From: G964291335 sp964291335
GTDB lineage: Bacteria > Chloroflexota > Dehalococcoidia > Lucifugimonadales > UBA3495
DNA length: 64,000 nucleotides
Assembly: GCA_964291335.2 (NCBI GenBank)
Contig: OZ219749.1
Span: 124,001-188,000, forward strand
Reading direction: 5' to 3'
Of the stretch, positions 9,071-19,250 are shown piece by piece (position 1 is the stretch's first letter; the number at the start of each line of letters is the position of its first letter). The position numbers were made by a program, and so were the translations under genes. Below the pieces are notes generated by a model. It searched no databases, had not been told where the DNA came from, and was given only the letters and a program-made list of their open reading frames with translations.

Positions 9071-9865
9071 TTATGCCTCCGGGGAAATCTTTCCGAAACG
9101 TCGCTGCCGGTTTCGATAGGCAGTCAGGGCCCGCTCCAACTCGGCGCAATCCAGGTCCGGCCAAAGGGTAGTCGTATAGTAAAACTCGCTGTAGGCCGAT
9201 TGCCAAAGCAAAAAGTTGCTGATGCGCAATTCGCCTCCGGTGCGGATTATCAGGTCCGGATCGGGGCAGTGGGCGGTAAAGAGGTAGCTTTCGAACAGCT
9301 GCTCATCCACTGCTTCCGGGGCTACCCCTTCCCGCATTAGCTGCCGCACTGCCGACAGAATCTCCTGGCGCCCGCCGTAGTCAAAGGCGACATTAACCAC
9401 CAGGCCGGTATTTTCACTGGTGGACTGCTGAATTTGCTGCACTACTTCGCGGGTATCGGACGAGAGGCGGTCTGACCAACCTATATGAAAAACCCGGATG
9501 TTCTTTTCGCGCAACAGGTCAGTCTCCCGAAGCAGGGTTTCATGCAACAGGCTGATAAGGCCTTCAACCTCGTCAGTGGGGCGCTCCCAGTTCTCGGTGG
9601 AAAAGGCGAAGAGAGTAACATAGTGGACACCACGGGAAGCCAGTAAATCCAGGGTTGCCGGAACGCGCTCCACGCCGGCCCGGTGTCCCAAAAGGCGGGG
9701 CAAGCCGCGCTGCCGGGCCCAACGACCATTGCCATCCATGGTTAGGGCTACATGACACGGCACTGCGGCTTGCCCGGCGCAAGCATGGTCCACACCGGCA
9801 GCCGACGCTGTACCGTCAGCCCGGGAAGGCGCGGCGGAAAAATCCGGCCCGGTCGGCGCATCCAT
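9071..9865 (-). CDS. uppS: Isoprenyl transferase (undecaprenyl diphosphate synthase)
   Basis: This cis-prenyltransferase condenses isopentenyl diphosphate units onto farnesyl diphosphate to give the undecaprenyl carrier for peptidoglycan. Signatures seen are ALTMDGNGRWA with the catalytic Asp, FAFSTENWERP, DLIIRTGGELRISNFLLWQ and SEFYYTTTLWPD. From ATG 9865 it has about 264 residues. The frame is open further upstream, but that part overlaps frr. An SD-like GGCGGG lies just before the ATG. A 35-residue Ala-rich N-terminal tail precedes the catalytic domain. The gene is 13 bp after frr and 5 bp before cdsA. Confidence 0.95.
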   Translation of the reverse strand: MDAPTGPDFSAAPSRADGTASAAGVDHACAGQAAVPCHVALTMDGNGRWARQRGLPRLLGHRAGVERVPATLDLLASRGVHYVTLFAFSTENWERPTDEVEGLISLLHETLLRETDLLREKNIRVFHIGWSDRLSSDTREVVQQIQQSTSENTGLVVNVAFDYGGRQEILSAVRQLMREGVAPEAVDEQLFESYLFTAHCPDPDLIIRTGGELRISNFLLWQSAYSEFYYTTTLWPDLDCAELERALTAYRNRQRRFGKISPEA

Positions 9866-9878
9866 CACCCGCCAGCCC

Positions 9879-10469
9879 CTAAACCTGCATAATCTCTGCT
9901 TCTTTGGCAGTAGAGACCTGGTCAATATTCTTGATGCAGGCGTCGGTCGTCTTTTGTAGTTGCTCCTGACTGCGGCGATTCTGGTCCTGGGAAATAGCCT
10001 TATCCCGTTCCAGCTTGCGCAAAGACTCCAACCCATCGCGGCGGACATTGCGCACCGAGACCTTTCCGTCCTCAATCTTGCGCTTGAGCAGCCGCACCAG
10101 CTCCTGCCGCCGCTCCTGATTCAGGGCCGGAACAGGCACTGTAATTACATTCCCGTCGTTCGAGGGGTTAAACCCCAACTCCGACCGCAGCAAGCTGCGT
10201 TCAATATCCCGCAGGGCCTGTTTATCCCAGGGCTGCACCATAATAGCCCGGGCGTCCGGCGCCGAGACCGAGGCAATCTGCTTGAGCGGGGTAGGCGTAC
10301 CGTAATAGTCCACCAGAAGGTCTTCGACCAGGGAGGGAGTGGCCCGCCCAGTGCGCAGGGTGGTCAATTCCCGTTGCAGCGCTTCAATGGCCCGGTGCAT
10401 CCGGCGCTCCACGTCATCCAGGATAGCCTCCGGCGTCAACCGGGTTTCGGCATTATCCGGTACTGGCAT
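9879..10469 (-). CDS. frr: Ribosome recycling factor
   Basis: This is a 196-residue RRF, a tRNA-shaped protein that splits post-termination ribosomes together with EF-G. The conserved block TLRTGRATPSLVEDL is near the N-terminus. GTPTPLKQIASVSAPDAR, SELGFNPSNDGNVITVPVP and RRDGLESLRKLE follow. The start ATG at 10469 has a clear Shine-Dalgarno (GGGAGGG) nine bases upstream. The frame continues upstream to 10562 without homology. It follows pyrH by 107 bp, and the order pyrH-frr-uppS is almost universal. Confidence 0.97.
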   Translation of the reverse strand: MPVPDNAETRLTPEAILDDVERRMHRAIEALQRELTTLRTGRATPSLVEDLLVDYYGTPTPLKQIASVSAPDARAIMVQPWDKQALRDIERSLLRSELGFNPSNDGNVITVPVPALNQERRQELVRLLKRKIEDGKVSVRNVRRDGLESLRKLERDKAISQDQNRRSQEQLQKTTDACIKNIDQVSTAKEAEIMQV

Positions 10470-10576
10470 GGTTATCCCTCCCATTGCTGGTATTTTTGCG
10501 GGGCTGGCTGCTGACGGGCAGGGACCGTATTCCGGCCACTGCCAACCGATTTCAACGTTCAATCAGGGGGCAAACC

Positions 10577-11302
10577 CTAATCAAACCCGGCGATGGTGGT
10601 GCCTACCCGGTCGCCGGCGAGTATGCTTCCCATGCTGCCCTGCTCGAAGATATTGAATACCACAATGGGCAGCTTGTTTTCCATACACAGGGTAACGGCA
10701 GTAGAATCCATAACCTCCAGCCGCCGGTTCAGCGCATCCAGGTAACCCAGGCGGCTGAACCGCCTGGCCTCCGGGTTGACATGGGGGTTAGAGTCGTAAA
10801 CTCCATCCACATTATTCTTGGCCATCAACAGCACTTCGGCGCCAATTTCCAAAGCTCGCAGCGCCGAGGCAGTGTCAGTGGTCATAAAAGGGTTGCCGGT
10901 GCCGGCCGAAAAAATAACCACGCGCCCTTTTTCCAGGTGCCGAATAGCCCGGCGGCGAATGTATGACTCAGCCACTGCCTGAATCTGCAAGGCGCTTTGG
11001 GTACGGGTGATTATGCCCTGTTTTTCCAGCGAATCTTGCAGGGCCAGGGCATTGATAATAGTTGCCAACATACCGGCATAGTCGGCAGTAGCCCGGTCCA
11101 TGCCCCGCAACTCGGCCTGCCCGCCGCGCCAGATATTGCCGCCGCCAATTACCACAGCCAGCTCAATACCCATTTGATGCGCCGCAGCTATTTCCCGGGC
11201 CAGGTAACTCACCGCTTCCGGGTCAATACCGGAAGGAGCGGCTCCCTTAAGCGACTCGCCGCTGAGCTTGAGCATTACCCGTTGGTACTTCCGTGTCAGC
11301 AT
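10577..11302 (-). CDS. pyrH: UMP kinase
   Basis: This is a bacterial-type UMP kinase (amino acid kinase fold, 241 residues), which phosphorylates UMP to UDP in pyrimidine nucleotide synthesis. Motifs seen are the N-terminal MLKLSGESL, GGGNIWRG for phosphate binding, GTGNPFMTTDTASALRA for UMP and nucleotide binding, and AKNNVDGVYDSNP. The hexameric enzyme is usually GTP-activated and UTP-inhibited. The start ATG at 11302 lies 13 bp after the tsf stop; the open frame upstream to 11401 overlaps tsf and is not used. Confidence 0.97.
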   Translation of the reverse strand: MLTRKYQRVMLKLSGESLKGAAPSGIDPEAVSYLAREIAAAHQMGIELAVVIGGGNIWRGGQAELRGMDRATADYAGMLATIINALALQDSLEKQGIITRTQSALQIQAVAESYIRRRAIRHLEKGRVVIFSAGTGNPFMTTDTASALRALEIGAEVLLMAKNNVDGVYDSNPHVNPEARRFSRLGYLDALNRRLEVMDSTAVTLCMENKLPIVVFNIFEQGSMGSILAGDRVGTTIAGFD

Positions 11303-11315
11303 CGGCTCCGCAGGG

Positions 11316-11819
11316 TTATTCTTCCAGGGCCAGCCGGCTGAAGCGGACGACTCTGACGTTTTCGCCGACCTTGGCGGCCAATTCCTGCACAATATCGGCA
11401 ACTACCCGGGAGCTGTCCTTGATATAGGTTTGCTGCAGCAAGCTCACCTGGTTAGCCGGCCGATTATCACCCTCCGCAATATCATCGCCGCTGAGATATA
11501 CCGGCCCCATGGCCGCTACCTGCATGGCAATGTCGTGGGCCAGTTGCCTGAATTCGGGGGTGCGCGCCACAAAGTCGGTTTCGCACCCCAGCTCCACCAT
11601 AGCCCCTACCCGGCCTCCGGTGTGAATATAGGCCTCGATTACACCCTCGGTAGTTTCCCGGCCAGCGCGCTTGGCCGCTTGAGCGAACCCCTTAAGGCGC
11701 AGGGCCTCCGCCGCTTTGACCATGTCATTATCGTTGTCTTCCAGGGCCTGTTTGCATTCCATTATCCCGGCCCCGGTTTGCTCTCGCAAAGCCCGAATTT
11801 GCTCGACACTAGCTGCCAA
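11316..11819 (-). CDS. tsf: Translation elongation factor Ts (short form)
   Basis: This is the nucleotide exchange factor for EF-Tu. The N-terminal UBA-like domain has the pattern LREQTGAGIMECKQAL, followed by the core motifs EGVIEAYIHTGGRVGAMVEL and CETDFVAR. It has only 167 residues against about 280-290 in Escherichia coli, lacking the second core subdomain, a form known from Thermus and Chloroflexota. The start is TTG at 11819, supported by GGAGG seven to eight bases upstream; no in-frame ATG is nearby. It is separated from rpsB by a 227-bp gap holding a GC-rich dyad. Confidence 0.95.
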   Translation of the reverse strand: MAASVEQIRALREQTGAGIMECKQALEDNDNDMVKAAEALRLKGFAQAAKRAGRETTEGVIEAYIHTGGRVGAMVELGCETDFVARTPEFRQLAHDIAMQVAAMGPVYLSGDDIAEGDNRPANQVSLLQQTYIKDSSRVVADIVQELAAKVGENVRVVRFSRLALEE

Positions 11820-11844
11820 GAGTTTCCTCCATTACTTGGAAATA

Positions 11845-11863
11845 GCCCCGGCCAATCCGGGGC
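11845..11863 (-). other. GC-rich dyad between rpsB and tsf
   Basis: A 7-bp perfect stem GCCCCGG/CCGGGGC with a five-base loop lies about 25 bases before the tsf start. The run after it on the minus strand is only weakly T-rich. It could be an attenuator or RNA-stability hairpin adjusting the S2:EF-Ts ratio. This is inference from position and symmetry alone. Confidence 0.3.
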
Positions 11864-12046
11864 AGTATTACCGACTCTAACGCTCTTCCAGCCGCCAAGA
11901 CTACGCCAGACAAACAAGCCTCCAACCGGCAAGGACGGCAGCCGGTATTAACCTTAAAGGCGGTTGGCATAAGGCGCCCTGCTCCGTTAAACCAACTGAA
12001 GGTTCGCCGGCAAAGTCAATGGCGCCGGTTGCCGGTCGGGCCGGGT

Positions 12047-12982
12047 TTAACCCTGCTCTCCAGATTCGGCCCGGCTGCCGCTTTCCATCAATTGAGCCAG
12101 GTCATCCAGGGACATGGAGGCCAGGGCCATATGCTCGACTTCCTCATCCGACAAGCCTTCACCAGGCTCACCTTCCAGCGCTGCCGCCGCCGCCTGCGCT
12201 GCCGCCTCGGCCTGCGCCTGCTGTTCCGCCAGCAGGGCTTCCCGCTCAGCCTGGCCTTCCAGAATAGCGTTGGCCAGACGGCCGGTTACCAACCGGATTG
12301 AGCGAACCGCATCGTCGTTGCCGGGGATCGGGTGCGATACCAGATCCGGGTTGGTATCGGTATCGACAATCGCGAAAATGGGGATCTTCACCCGCTGCGC
12401 TTCAGCAACACAGATGTCTTCCTTGCAGATGTCAATAATGAACATAGCATCCGGCAGGCGGGTCATATCGCGAATGCCGAGGAAGTACTTCTCCAGCTTG
12501 GCCAGGGTCTCGGCCAGCTTCAGCCCTTCCTTCTTGGGCAGCAGACGGAAGTAACCCTGGTCGCGTTTCTGCTGCAACTCAATCATGTAATTGATCCGGC
12601 TGCGGATGGTCTGAAAGTTGGTCAGGGTGCCGCCCAGCCACCGCTGGTTGATATACCACATTCCGCAGCGCTCCGCCTCGGACTGCATTACCTCCTGGGC
12701 CTGCTTTTTCGTGCCGACGAACAGCACCTTGCCGCCGTTGGCCGCCACTTGCACCATAGCCCGGTAGGCTTCGTTCATCAAGCCCAGCGTCTGCTGCAAA
12801 TCGATAATGTGGATGCCATTGCGCTGCGTGAAAATATACCGCTTCATGCGGGGGTTCCAGCGTCGGGTCTGGTGCCCAAAATGGACGCCGGCTTCCAGCA
12901 GGGACTTCATGGTAAGGGGTTCGCGCTGGGGAACAGGAGCGACGGGCGCCCGGTCAGCAGGACGTTCTACAGACTGTACCAT
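12047..12982 (-). CDS. rpsB: 30S ribosomal protein S2
   Basis: S2 is a 311-residue ribosomal protein of the small subunit. The typical segments are LLEAGVHFGHQTRRWNPRMK, YIFTQRNGIHIIDLQQT and NQRWLGGTLTNFQTI. The DTDTNPDLVSHPIPGNDDA segment closes the conserved core. The C-terminal 80 residues are a helical, Ala/Glu/Gln-rich tail beyond that core. An N-terminal extension of about 24 residues precedes it. The start ATG at 12982 has AAGGA upstream. It is the first gene of the eight-gene minus-strand operon, driven by the promoter at 13024-13032. Confidence 0.97.
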   Translation of the reverse strand: MVQSVERPADRAPVAPVPQREPLTMKSLLEAGVHFGHQTRRWNPRMKRYIFTQRNGIHIIDLQQTLGLMNEAYRAMVQVAANGGKVLFVGTKKQAQEVMQSEAERCGMWYINQRWLGGTLTNFQTIRSRINYMIELQQKRDQGYFRLLPKKEGLKLAETLAKLEKYFLGIRDMTRLPDAMFIIDICKEDICVAEAQRVKIPIFAIVDTDTNPDLVSHPIPGNDDAVRSIRLVTGRLANAILEGQAEREALLAEQQAQAEAAAQAAAAALEGEPGEGLSDEEVEHMALASMSLDDLAQLMESGSRAESGEQG

Positions 12983-13023
12983 TAAAACCGGTCCTTAATA
13001 ACTGCTAACGCAGAATTTCCCGC

Positions 13024-13032
13024 ATTATAGCA
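13024..13032 (-). promoter_or_regulatory. Extended -10 promoter of the rpsB operon
   Basis: On the minus strand the sequence TGCTATAAT forms a perfect -10 with the TG extension. It lies 41 bases before the rpsB ATG, so the leader would be about 35 nt. No good -35 hexamer is seen at 16-18 bp, as expected for extended -10 promoters. Confidence 0.6.
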
Positions 13033-13069
13033 CAGCGCCGGAAGTTTAGCCATGAATACCCCCCGGAAC

Positions 13070-13121
13070 GGTATTCTCAGTGCGTGTTGGCGTTAAATCA
13101 GCCCACCCACCGGCAGACCAA
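13070..13121 (+). repeat. Dispersed intergenic element, copy 1
   Basis: A segment beginning GTATTCTCAGTGCGTGTTGG and containing GGCGTTAAA aligns over about 50 bases with 16602-16651. Identity is about 80% and most differences are transitions. Both copies follow a small inverted repeat and lie outside genes. This is a visual alignment and the function is unknown. Confidence 0.4.
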
Positions 13122-13356
13122 CGCAACGGAATCCTCCGGCAGCCGCAAGCTCTTGCTGTACCGCTTCGTCTCCGATGCAGCCGGTTCATATGCTCCCGCA
13201 ATTGCGAGTGCAAACCTTCATTCCGGTTCACCGCGCCCCTTTTGCCCACCTGGCGCCGGTTCGCCGGCAGCCATTATGTACCCGGTAAGCGTCCGTCCGG
13301 TATTCTCCCCCCTCCGGCAGCCTCCCGTCGCTCCTGCCGCCGCTCCCGCAGCAACT

Positions 13357-13626
13357 TCAGCAACTTCCGGGCTTAACCGACTTTTTTAACCCAGGAATAG
13401 ATGGTTCATTCCTTACTTCCGGGATGCCCAGGAGCCGGCTGCTGGCGGCCTTGCTGCTGCCTTCAGCGTACAACGCTGCCGCCCGGGCCTTGAGCTGCTC
13501 CGGCTGGTGGGGACGCCCGGTTCCCGGGGCGAAGTGGTAGTGGCATTGGCCGTAGCGGTAGGTCTGCTGGCCGAGGAAGCGGCCGTATTGGGGGAGCCGG
13601 TTGGAGCCGCAGCGGGGGCATTGCAT
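13357..13626 (-). pseudogene. IS1-like transposase (InsA) remnant
   Basis: The minus strand encodes about 70 residues resembling the N-terminal zinc-ribbon/helix-turn-helix protein of IS1-family transposases. CPRCGS is followed by GQQTYRYGQCHYHF, where the expected second CxxC is damaged (Tyr replaces the first Cys). The helix-turn-helix part reads KARAAALYAEGSSKAASSRLLGI. Homology stops there and the frame runs out after unrelated residues. No catalytic DDE partner, terminal inverted repeat or target duplication was found. It is read as a decayed insertion-sequence fragment. Confidence 0.65.
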
Positions 13627-13796
13627 TGCATCCCGTCCCGGCATGCTCCAGGTTGGGCCATGTTGCTGCCTCCCGGCGGTCTGATTTCACGGCAAACCTG
13701 ACTATAAACTTATACCAGCGCATGTCGGAAATACCCGAAAGAAATGAAGGCCGCTGCGCCTTTAAGTCGGACGCCCGGTTTTGTTAGATTGCCAGC

Positions 13797-14216
13797 ATGG
13801 CTCCGAAAGAGGCAAGGCCCCTGGTAGGTGTGGGCGTGGTGTTTGTGCGGGATGGCCGGGTGTTCCTGGCCCAGCGTCAAGGGACGCATGGCAAAAACAC
13901 CTGGGCTTCGGCCGGTGGACATCTGGAATGGGGCGAGTCCCTGGAGGAATGCGCGCGCCGGGAGGCGCGCGAGGAGCTGGGGCTTGCAGTAGGCGACCTG
14001 CGCTTCCTGTGTCTCAGCAATATTATCGCCTATGGCCGGCATTATGTGGATGTGGAGTTCCTGGGGGATATTGGCGACCAGGAGCCGCATCTGGCTGAGC
14101 CTGACGCCTTTTCCCGATGTGGTTGGTTCCCCTTCGATGCCCTGCCCCAACCTCTGTTCATCGCTGTGAGCTATGCCCTGGATAGCCTTCGCCACGGTAA
14201 ACGCTATTATCCGTAG
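13797..14216 (+). CDS. Nudix hydrolase (NUDT15/MTH2-like)
   Basis: This 139-residue Nudix protein hydrolyses a nucleoside diphosphate linked to another group. The Nudix box is complete: GGHLEWGESLEECARREARE followed by ELGL. The N-terminal strand VGVGVVFVRDGRVFLAQRQG and the segment HGKNTWASAGGHLEWGE resemble NUDT15-type (deoxy)nucleotide-sanitising enzymes. A C-terminal tyrosine-rich strand and a proline-containing tail complete the fold. Its own promoter is not obvious. It sits between an IS remnant and gyrB, and the exact substrate is not deducible. Confidence 0.88.
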   Translation: MAPKEARPLVGVGVVFVRDGRVFLAQRQGTHGKNTWASAGGHLEWGESLEECARREAREELGLAVGDLRFLCLSNIIAYGRHYVDVEFLGDIGDQEPHLAEPDAFSRCGWFPFDALPQPLFIAVSYALDSLRHGKRYYP

Positions 14217-14338
14217 GCCTGAGGTTATTCCAGACAATGCGCCTTGCCCGGTGCTTGCCTGGGCGGTTTTCCGGGCTGATTTTCAGGCCGGCCGGCAACC
14301 GGGAGCAGATGCTTATTCCGGCAGAACAGCTACAAGTC

Positions 14339-14347
14339 TGTTATAAT
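14339..14347 (+). promoter_or_regulatory. Extended -10 promoter of gyrB
   Basis: TGTTATAAT is a perfect -10 with TG extension, without a clear -35. It would give a leader of about 145 nt before the gyrB ATG at 14502. Supercoiling-sensitive gyrase promoters commonly rely on the -10 region, but that link is only inference here. Confidence 0.5.
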
Positions 14348-14501
14348 CAGTAAAGGAAGTTATAGCGAATGGCCAGCGGCCTTCCGGGCCGCTTCCCGCG
14401 CCTGAAGAAGTTCCGCCCGTGGCTAGCGGCGCGGATCAAACAGGGCAGGTTCCGGCGTAAAAGGGCCGGAGTTTAGCCGTAAATGTGATGGGGTAAACTT
14501 A

Positions 14502-16547
<2,046 letters not shown>

Positions 16548-16601
16548 CGGGCGCTCCGGAAGCGGCCAATAGCAGGTCGCCTGGTTCTTCCGGAATGCGG
16601 T

Positions 16602-16651
16602 GTTCCCAATGCATATTGGCGTTAAAGCAGACCCGCCCGGCAGGCCGACTT
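16602..16651 (+). repeat. Dispersed intergenic element, copy 2
   Basis: This is the counterpart of the element at about 13070-13121. It begins GTGTTCCCAATGCATATTGG and contains GGCGTTAAAGCAG, and is likewise preceded by a small dyad (GGAA...TTCC, 16591-16605). It lies just downstream of gyrB. Confidence 0.4.
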
Positions 16652-16698
16652 AAGGGCCGGCAGCGCCGGCCGGGAAAACCGGCTCCTTCCGGTTCAGT

Positions 16699-16735
16699 AA
16701 AAACCAATGCCGCCGACTGGTTGCCGGCGGCATTG
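16699..16735 (-). terminator. Rho-independent terminator of the Lrp-type gene
   Basis: An 11-bp perfect stem CAATGCCGCCG/CGGCGGCATTG (16705-16735, nine-base loop) is followed on the minus strand by GTTTTTACTG. It lies 115 bp beyond the end of the minus-strand RAM-domain gene and faces gyrB, so it can stop transcripts from the right. Confidence 0.7.
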
Positions 16736-16850
16736 ATCCGGCATGCGGCTTAAGCGATTTGCGCCTCGCCTGCCCGGTTTCGGCCCGGTGAAAAGCCGGG
16801 ATACCCGAATATTCCCGGCTCCGGTCTCTGCATCGGGCCGGGCGGCTTGG

Positions 16851-17078
16851 CTACAGCCAGAGGCAGGTAACAGTGTTGGTTACTCCGTCGATCGGCCGGA
16901 TACGATTCCGCAGCAGGGCGGTAATGTCTTCCTGGGTATCTGCCTGGACTTCAATTACAGCATCGTAGGGGCCCAGGACTTCCTGGAGGTGGACGCCGGG
17001 TAATTGACCAACACGCTGGACGGCTGTCCGGGTCTTGGCCGGTTCCAGGTTCAGCAGAATATAAGCGTGGACGCTCAT
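16851..17078 (-). CDS. Stand-alone Lrp/AsnC ligand-binding (RAM) domain protein
   Basis: This 75-residue protein consists only of the RAM domain of the Lrp/AsnC family. The segments are AYILLNLEPAKTRTAVQRVG, GVHLQEVLGPYDAVIEVQA and VTNTVTCLWL. There is no helix-turn-helix, so it cannot bind DNA in the normal way. Such single-domain proteins form rings and bind amino acids or other small ligands. The ATG has AGAAGG upstream, and a good terminator follows. It lies downstream of the stress-gene group on the same strand, but 158 bp away. Confidence 0.88.
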   Translation of the reverse strand: MSVHAYILLNLEPAKTRTAVQRVGQLPGVHLQEVLGPYDAVIEVQADTQEDITALLRNRIRPIDGVTNTVTCLWL

Positions 17079-17236
17079 CGTTTCACCTTCTAATGCAGGA
17101 TTTGCTGACAGCGATTTTACACGAAGAAGCGTCCTTTCGTACTACCCAACGCCCCGGCAAACCCGGCTGCCTGGCGCATCAGCCATGCCGTCCGGCACAT
17201 CCCGGAAAGTTGCCCACTACAACCCGAAGGCCAACA

Positions 17237-18187
17237 TCAGGAATCGCCCTGCCGCAGCTCCCGCTCGGCGCCGATGGCCAGGTGGGTCAACGTTTCAGCG
17301 TAACGGTTAGAGAAAAGCCGGCCTACCGATGCATAGATTCTCATCCCAATCTCAGGCTCCCGGGTGCAGAGCATCAGCAGCTCGGACCGGGGAATAGCCA
17401 GCACTTCCATATCAGTCAGGGCCTCGCCGGAGGTTATCAGAGTACCTGAACCCAGCAGGGTTGCCAGGGGGAAGGCTTCGCCGGGGCAGGCAATCCGCAC
17501 CGAGATTTCCCCTACTTCCGAGCGGGTGGTCAGGTGGGCCTCACCCTCCAGGATGACAAACAGCTGCTCGACCAATTGGCCGCCAACGCCCATGCGCTCC
17601 CCGGCGGCAATTTTCCGGCGCTCGCCCAGGGCCACCACCCGTTCAATCTGCGGTGGGGAAAGGTCGCTGAAGGCGTCTATCTGGCGGTATATACGGTTAT
17701 CCACCTCCGGCACATCGTCCGCACTATCGGCTTCAGCAGCCCGACGCGTCAGTTCCTGAACCCCGAATACCTTCACCACGGCGGCAGCCCGACGCTGTAC
17801 CTCCCGGGCAATGCTGCGCTTGATATGCCGGGCCAACAGGTTCCGGTCATGGGTGTACATGGCAATCAGTTCCACCCTTTCCCGTTCCGCCAGCCGGACA
17901 ATGCCTTCGGCTACCGAGGGGGCTACTTCTACTGCAAAACGCCACCGGCCGGCATCCCAGGTCTGCTGACGCACTATGGAGCGCAGATAAGCCAGGGCCT
18001 CGTGCCGGTCTGCCTCTTCCTGCTGGCTTCCCAATACGATATGACCGCCCACCACCTGGGTTCTGGCCGGCGGAATTACCTGAAGCAAAATCACTTCACA
18101 GTCTTCGGATATTTCGTTCTCTATATGCGGAAACACATCCTCAGACTCTTTGGAGCCGTCCAGGGGAATCAACACTTTCCGGTACAT
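17237..18187 (-). CDS. Universal stress protein fused to a cyclic-nucleotide-binding domain
   Basis: This 316-residue cytosolic fusion begins with a UspA-like domain (residues 1-145; MYRKVLIPLDGSKESEDVF start, ERVELIAMYTHDRN). A linker of about 35 residues follows, then a Crp-type cyclic-nucleotide-binding domain (about 183-300). That domain has FSDLSPPQIERVVALGE, GEAHLTTRSEVGEISVRI and the pocket segment PGEAFPLATLLGSGTLITSG. The usual Arg-Ala pair of the cAMP phosphate cassette is not obvious, so ligand binding may differ. No helix-turn-helix follows, so it is not a Crp regulator. The ATG has GGGAGGG in front. It is the last gene of the group with HPF and the pseudo-receiver. Confidence 0.87.
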   Translation of the reverse strand: MYRKVLIPLDGSKESEDVFPHIENEISEDCEVILLQVIPPARTQVVGGHIVLGSQQEEADRHEALAYLRSIVRQQTWDAGRWRFAVEVAPSVAEGIVRLAERERVELIAMYTHDRNLLARHIKRSIAREVQRRAAAVVKVFGVQELTRRAAEADSADDVPEVDNRIYRQIDAFSDLSPPQIERVVALGERRKIAAGERMGVGGQLVEQLFVILEGEAHLTTRSEVGEISVRIACPGEAFPLATLLGSGTLITSGEALTDMEVLAIPRSELLMLCTREPEIGMRIYASVGRLFSNRYAETLTHLAIGAERELRQGDS

Positions 18188-18302
18188 AAACCCTCCCCTG
18201 CTTTCCAGCGTCAGGCCGAACCCGGTGGGATAAGAAAGCCGGGCAAACTGACCCGACCCTGGCCGTTAACCGGTTCCTGCGGTTACTCCGAAAACACCGC
18301 GG

Positions 18303-18704
18303 CTACCGATTATCGGCCGCGAGTTCCCGCGCCAGCTCCCGGTCCAGCTCCAGCAGATCCGCCGCCTGCTGCTGACCGATGGACACGCAGCCGCGGGAGC
18401 GCTGACTGCGGCAGGCATGGCCTTTGTAACGAGCTGCTTCCTGGGCCATGGTGTCCGCGGCGGCGCTGACCGCCATCAGGGCCGTCGCCCCCCGCCGCTC
18501 GGCGCGCAAGACTTCGCCGTTGACGTACAAGGCGACCTGGGCCAGGATTTTCTGCTGCTGAACTTGGGTAGGCTCAGCGGAAATCTCCACAACGGCTTCA
18601 GTGGCTGCCGGCAGACGCCGTTCCAGTTGACTCAGCTTCCGCCAAACATGGTGGCGCAGCCGCTCGTTTACCTCTACTTTGCGCCCTTTGATTACAATCT
18701 CCAT
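18303..18704 (-). CDS. hpf: Ribosome hibernation promoting factor, short form (S30AE)
   Basis: This is a 133-residue HPF/YfiA-type protein that binds the decoding centre of the 30S subunit and silences ribosomes in stationary phase. The fold is seen in MEIVIKGRKVEVNERLRHHV, KLSQLERRLP, VEISAEPTQVQQQKILAQVA and LRAERRGATALMAVSAAAD. It lacks the C-terminal dimerisation domain of long HPF and instead has a roughly 40-residue polar tail with two Cys. Start ATG 18704 is supported by GGAGG eight bases upstream; the frame upstream to 18749 is not used. Flanking genes are a USP fusion and a pseudo-receiver. Confidence 0.88.
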   Translation of the reverse strand: MEIVIKGRKVEVNERLRHHVWRKLSQLERRLPAATEAVVEISAEPTQVQQQKILAQVALYVNGEVLRAERRGATALMAVSAAADTMAQEAARYKGHACRSQRSRGCVSIGQQQAADLLELDRELARELAADNR

Positions 18705-18822
18705 AACAAACCTCCGCTGAATTAAGGATGTCTCTGCCCAGGTTGGCAAGGGTGGACAAGAGTTGAAGCCGCGGCAGGGGGCCAGCCTGCAACCAGGGGT
18801 TGCCCGGTTCGGTTAAAGGGGG

Positions 18823-19191
18823 CTAATTGCGACTTAAGAGAGCGGAAACATAAACGGAGGTAATTTCCAGACGGCGGGATTGGGGGACAAAGGCATCGGC
18901 GCCCTGACACAGAGCCAGGGTAATGTCGGTCTCCCGGCCGCAGCCAATCAGGAGAATCGGCGCTGAAGTGAGGCAGCGCAAGGCGCGGAGCAGGCGGATG
19001 GCATTTGACCCGGCAACGTCAGCGCTGATGAGAATAACGTTAGGGCTATCCTCCAGGATGTGCTTGATTCCCCGGCAGGCTTCGGTAGCCTCAATGATTT
19101 CAAAGGCGCTGCCCTGCAAGGCGCTGATTATCCCGGTACGCCCCCGATAGTTGCCGACAACCAGAGCCCGGGGCTTTAGCTGCGTTACCAT
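18823..19191 (-). CDS. Degenerate receiver-domain (pseudo-receiver) protein
   Basis: This 122-residue protein follows the CheY-like fold: RALVVGNYRGRTGIISAL, FEIIEATEACRGIKHI, NVILISADVAG, IRLLRALR, APILLIGCG and GADAFVPQSRR. All phosphorylation residues are replaced: the acidic pair is GN, the phospho-Asp aligns with Ser of LIS, the Thr/Ser is Gly and the Lys is Gln. It therefore should not be phosphorylated and is probably a protein-interaction or ligand-binding module. Start ATG at 19191 has GAGGGTG upstream. A sigma70-like promoter lies 60-90 bp before it. It heads the HPF/USP group. Confidence 0.7.
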   Translation of the reverse strand: MVTQLKPRALVVGNYRGRTGIISALQGSAFEIIEATEACRGIKHILEDSPNVILISADVAGSNAIRLLRALRCLTSAPILLIGCGRETDITLALCQGADAFVPQSRRLEITSVYVSALLSRN

Positions 19192-19250
19192 AACACCCTC
19201 CCAAAGAGCGGTATTGAGCAACTGGCCGGCACGTTTAATTGCCAGATTTC

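Larger units (their letters stand above)
12983..13356. other. Intergenic region upstream of rpsB
   Basis: This 374-bp gap holds the rpsB promoter and a small dyad GAATACC/GGTATTC at 13054-13076. The dyad is followed by one copy of an intergenic element (about 13070-13121) that recurs at about 16600-16650. No credible coding frame or RNA gene was seen in the rest. Confidence 0.5.
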
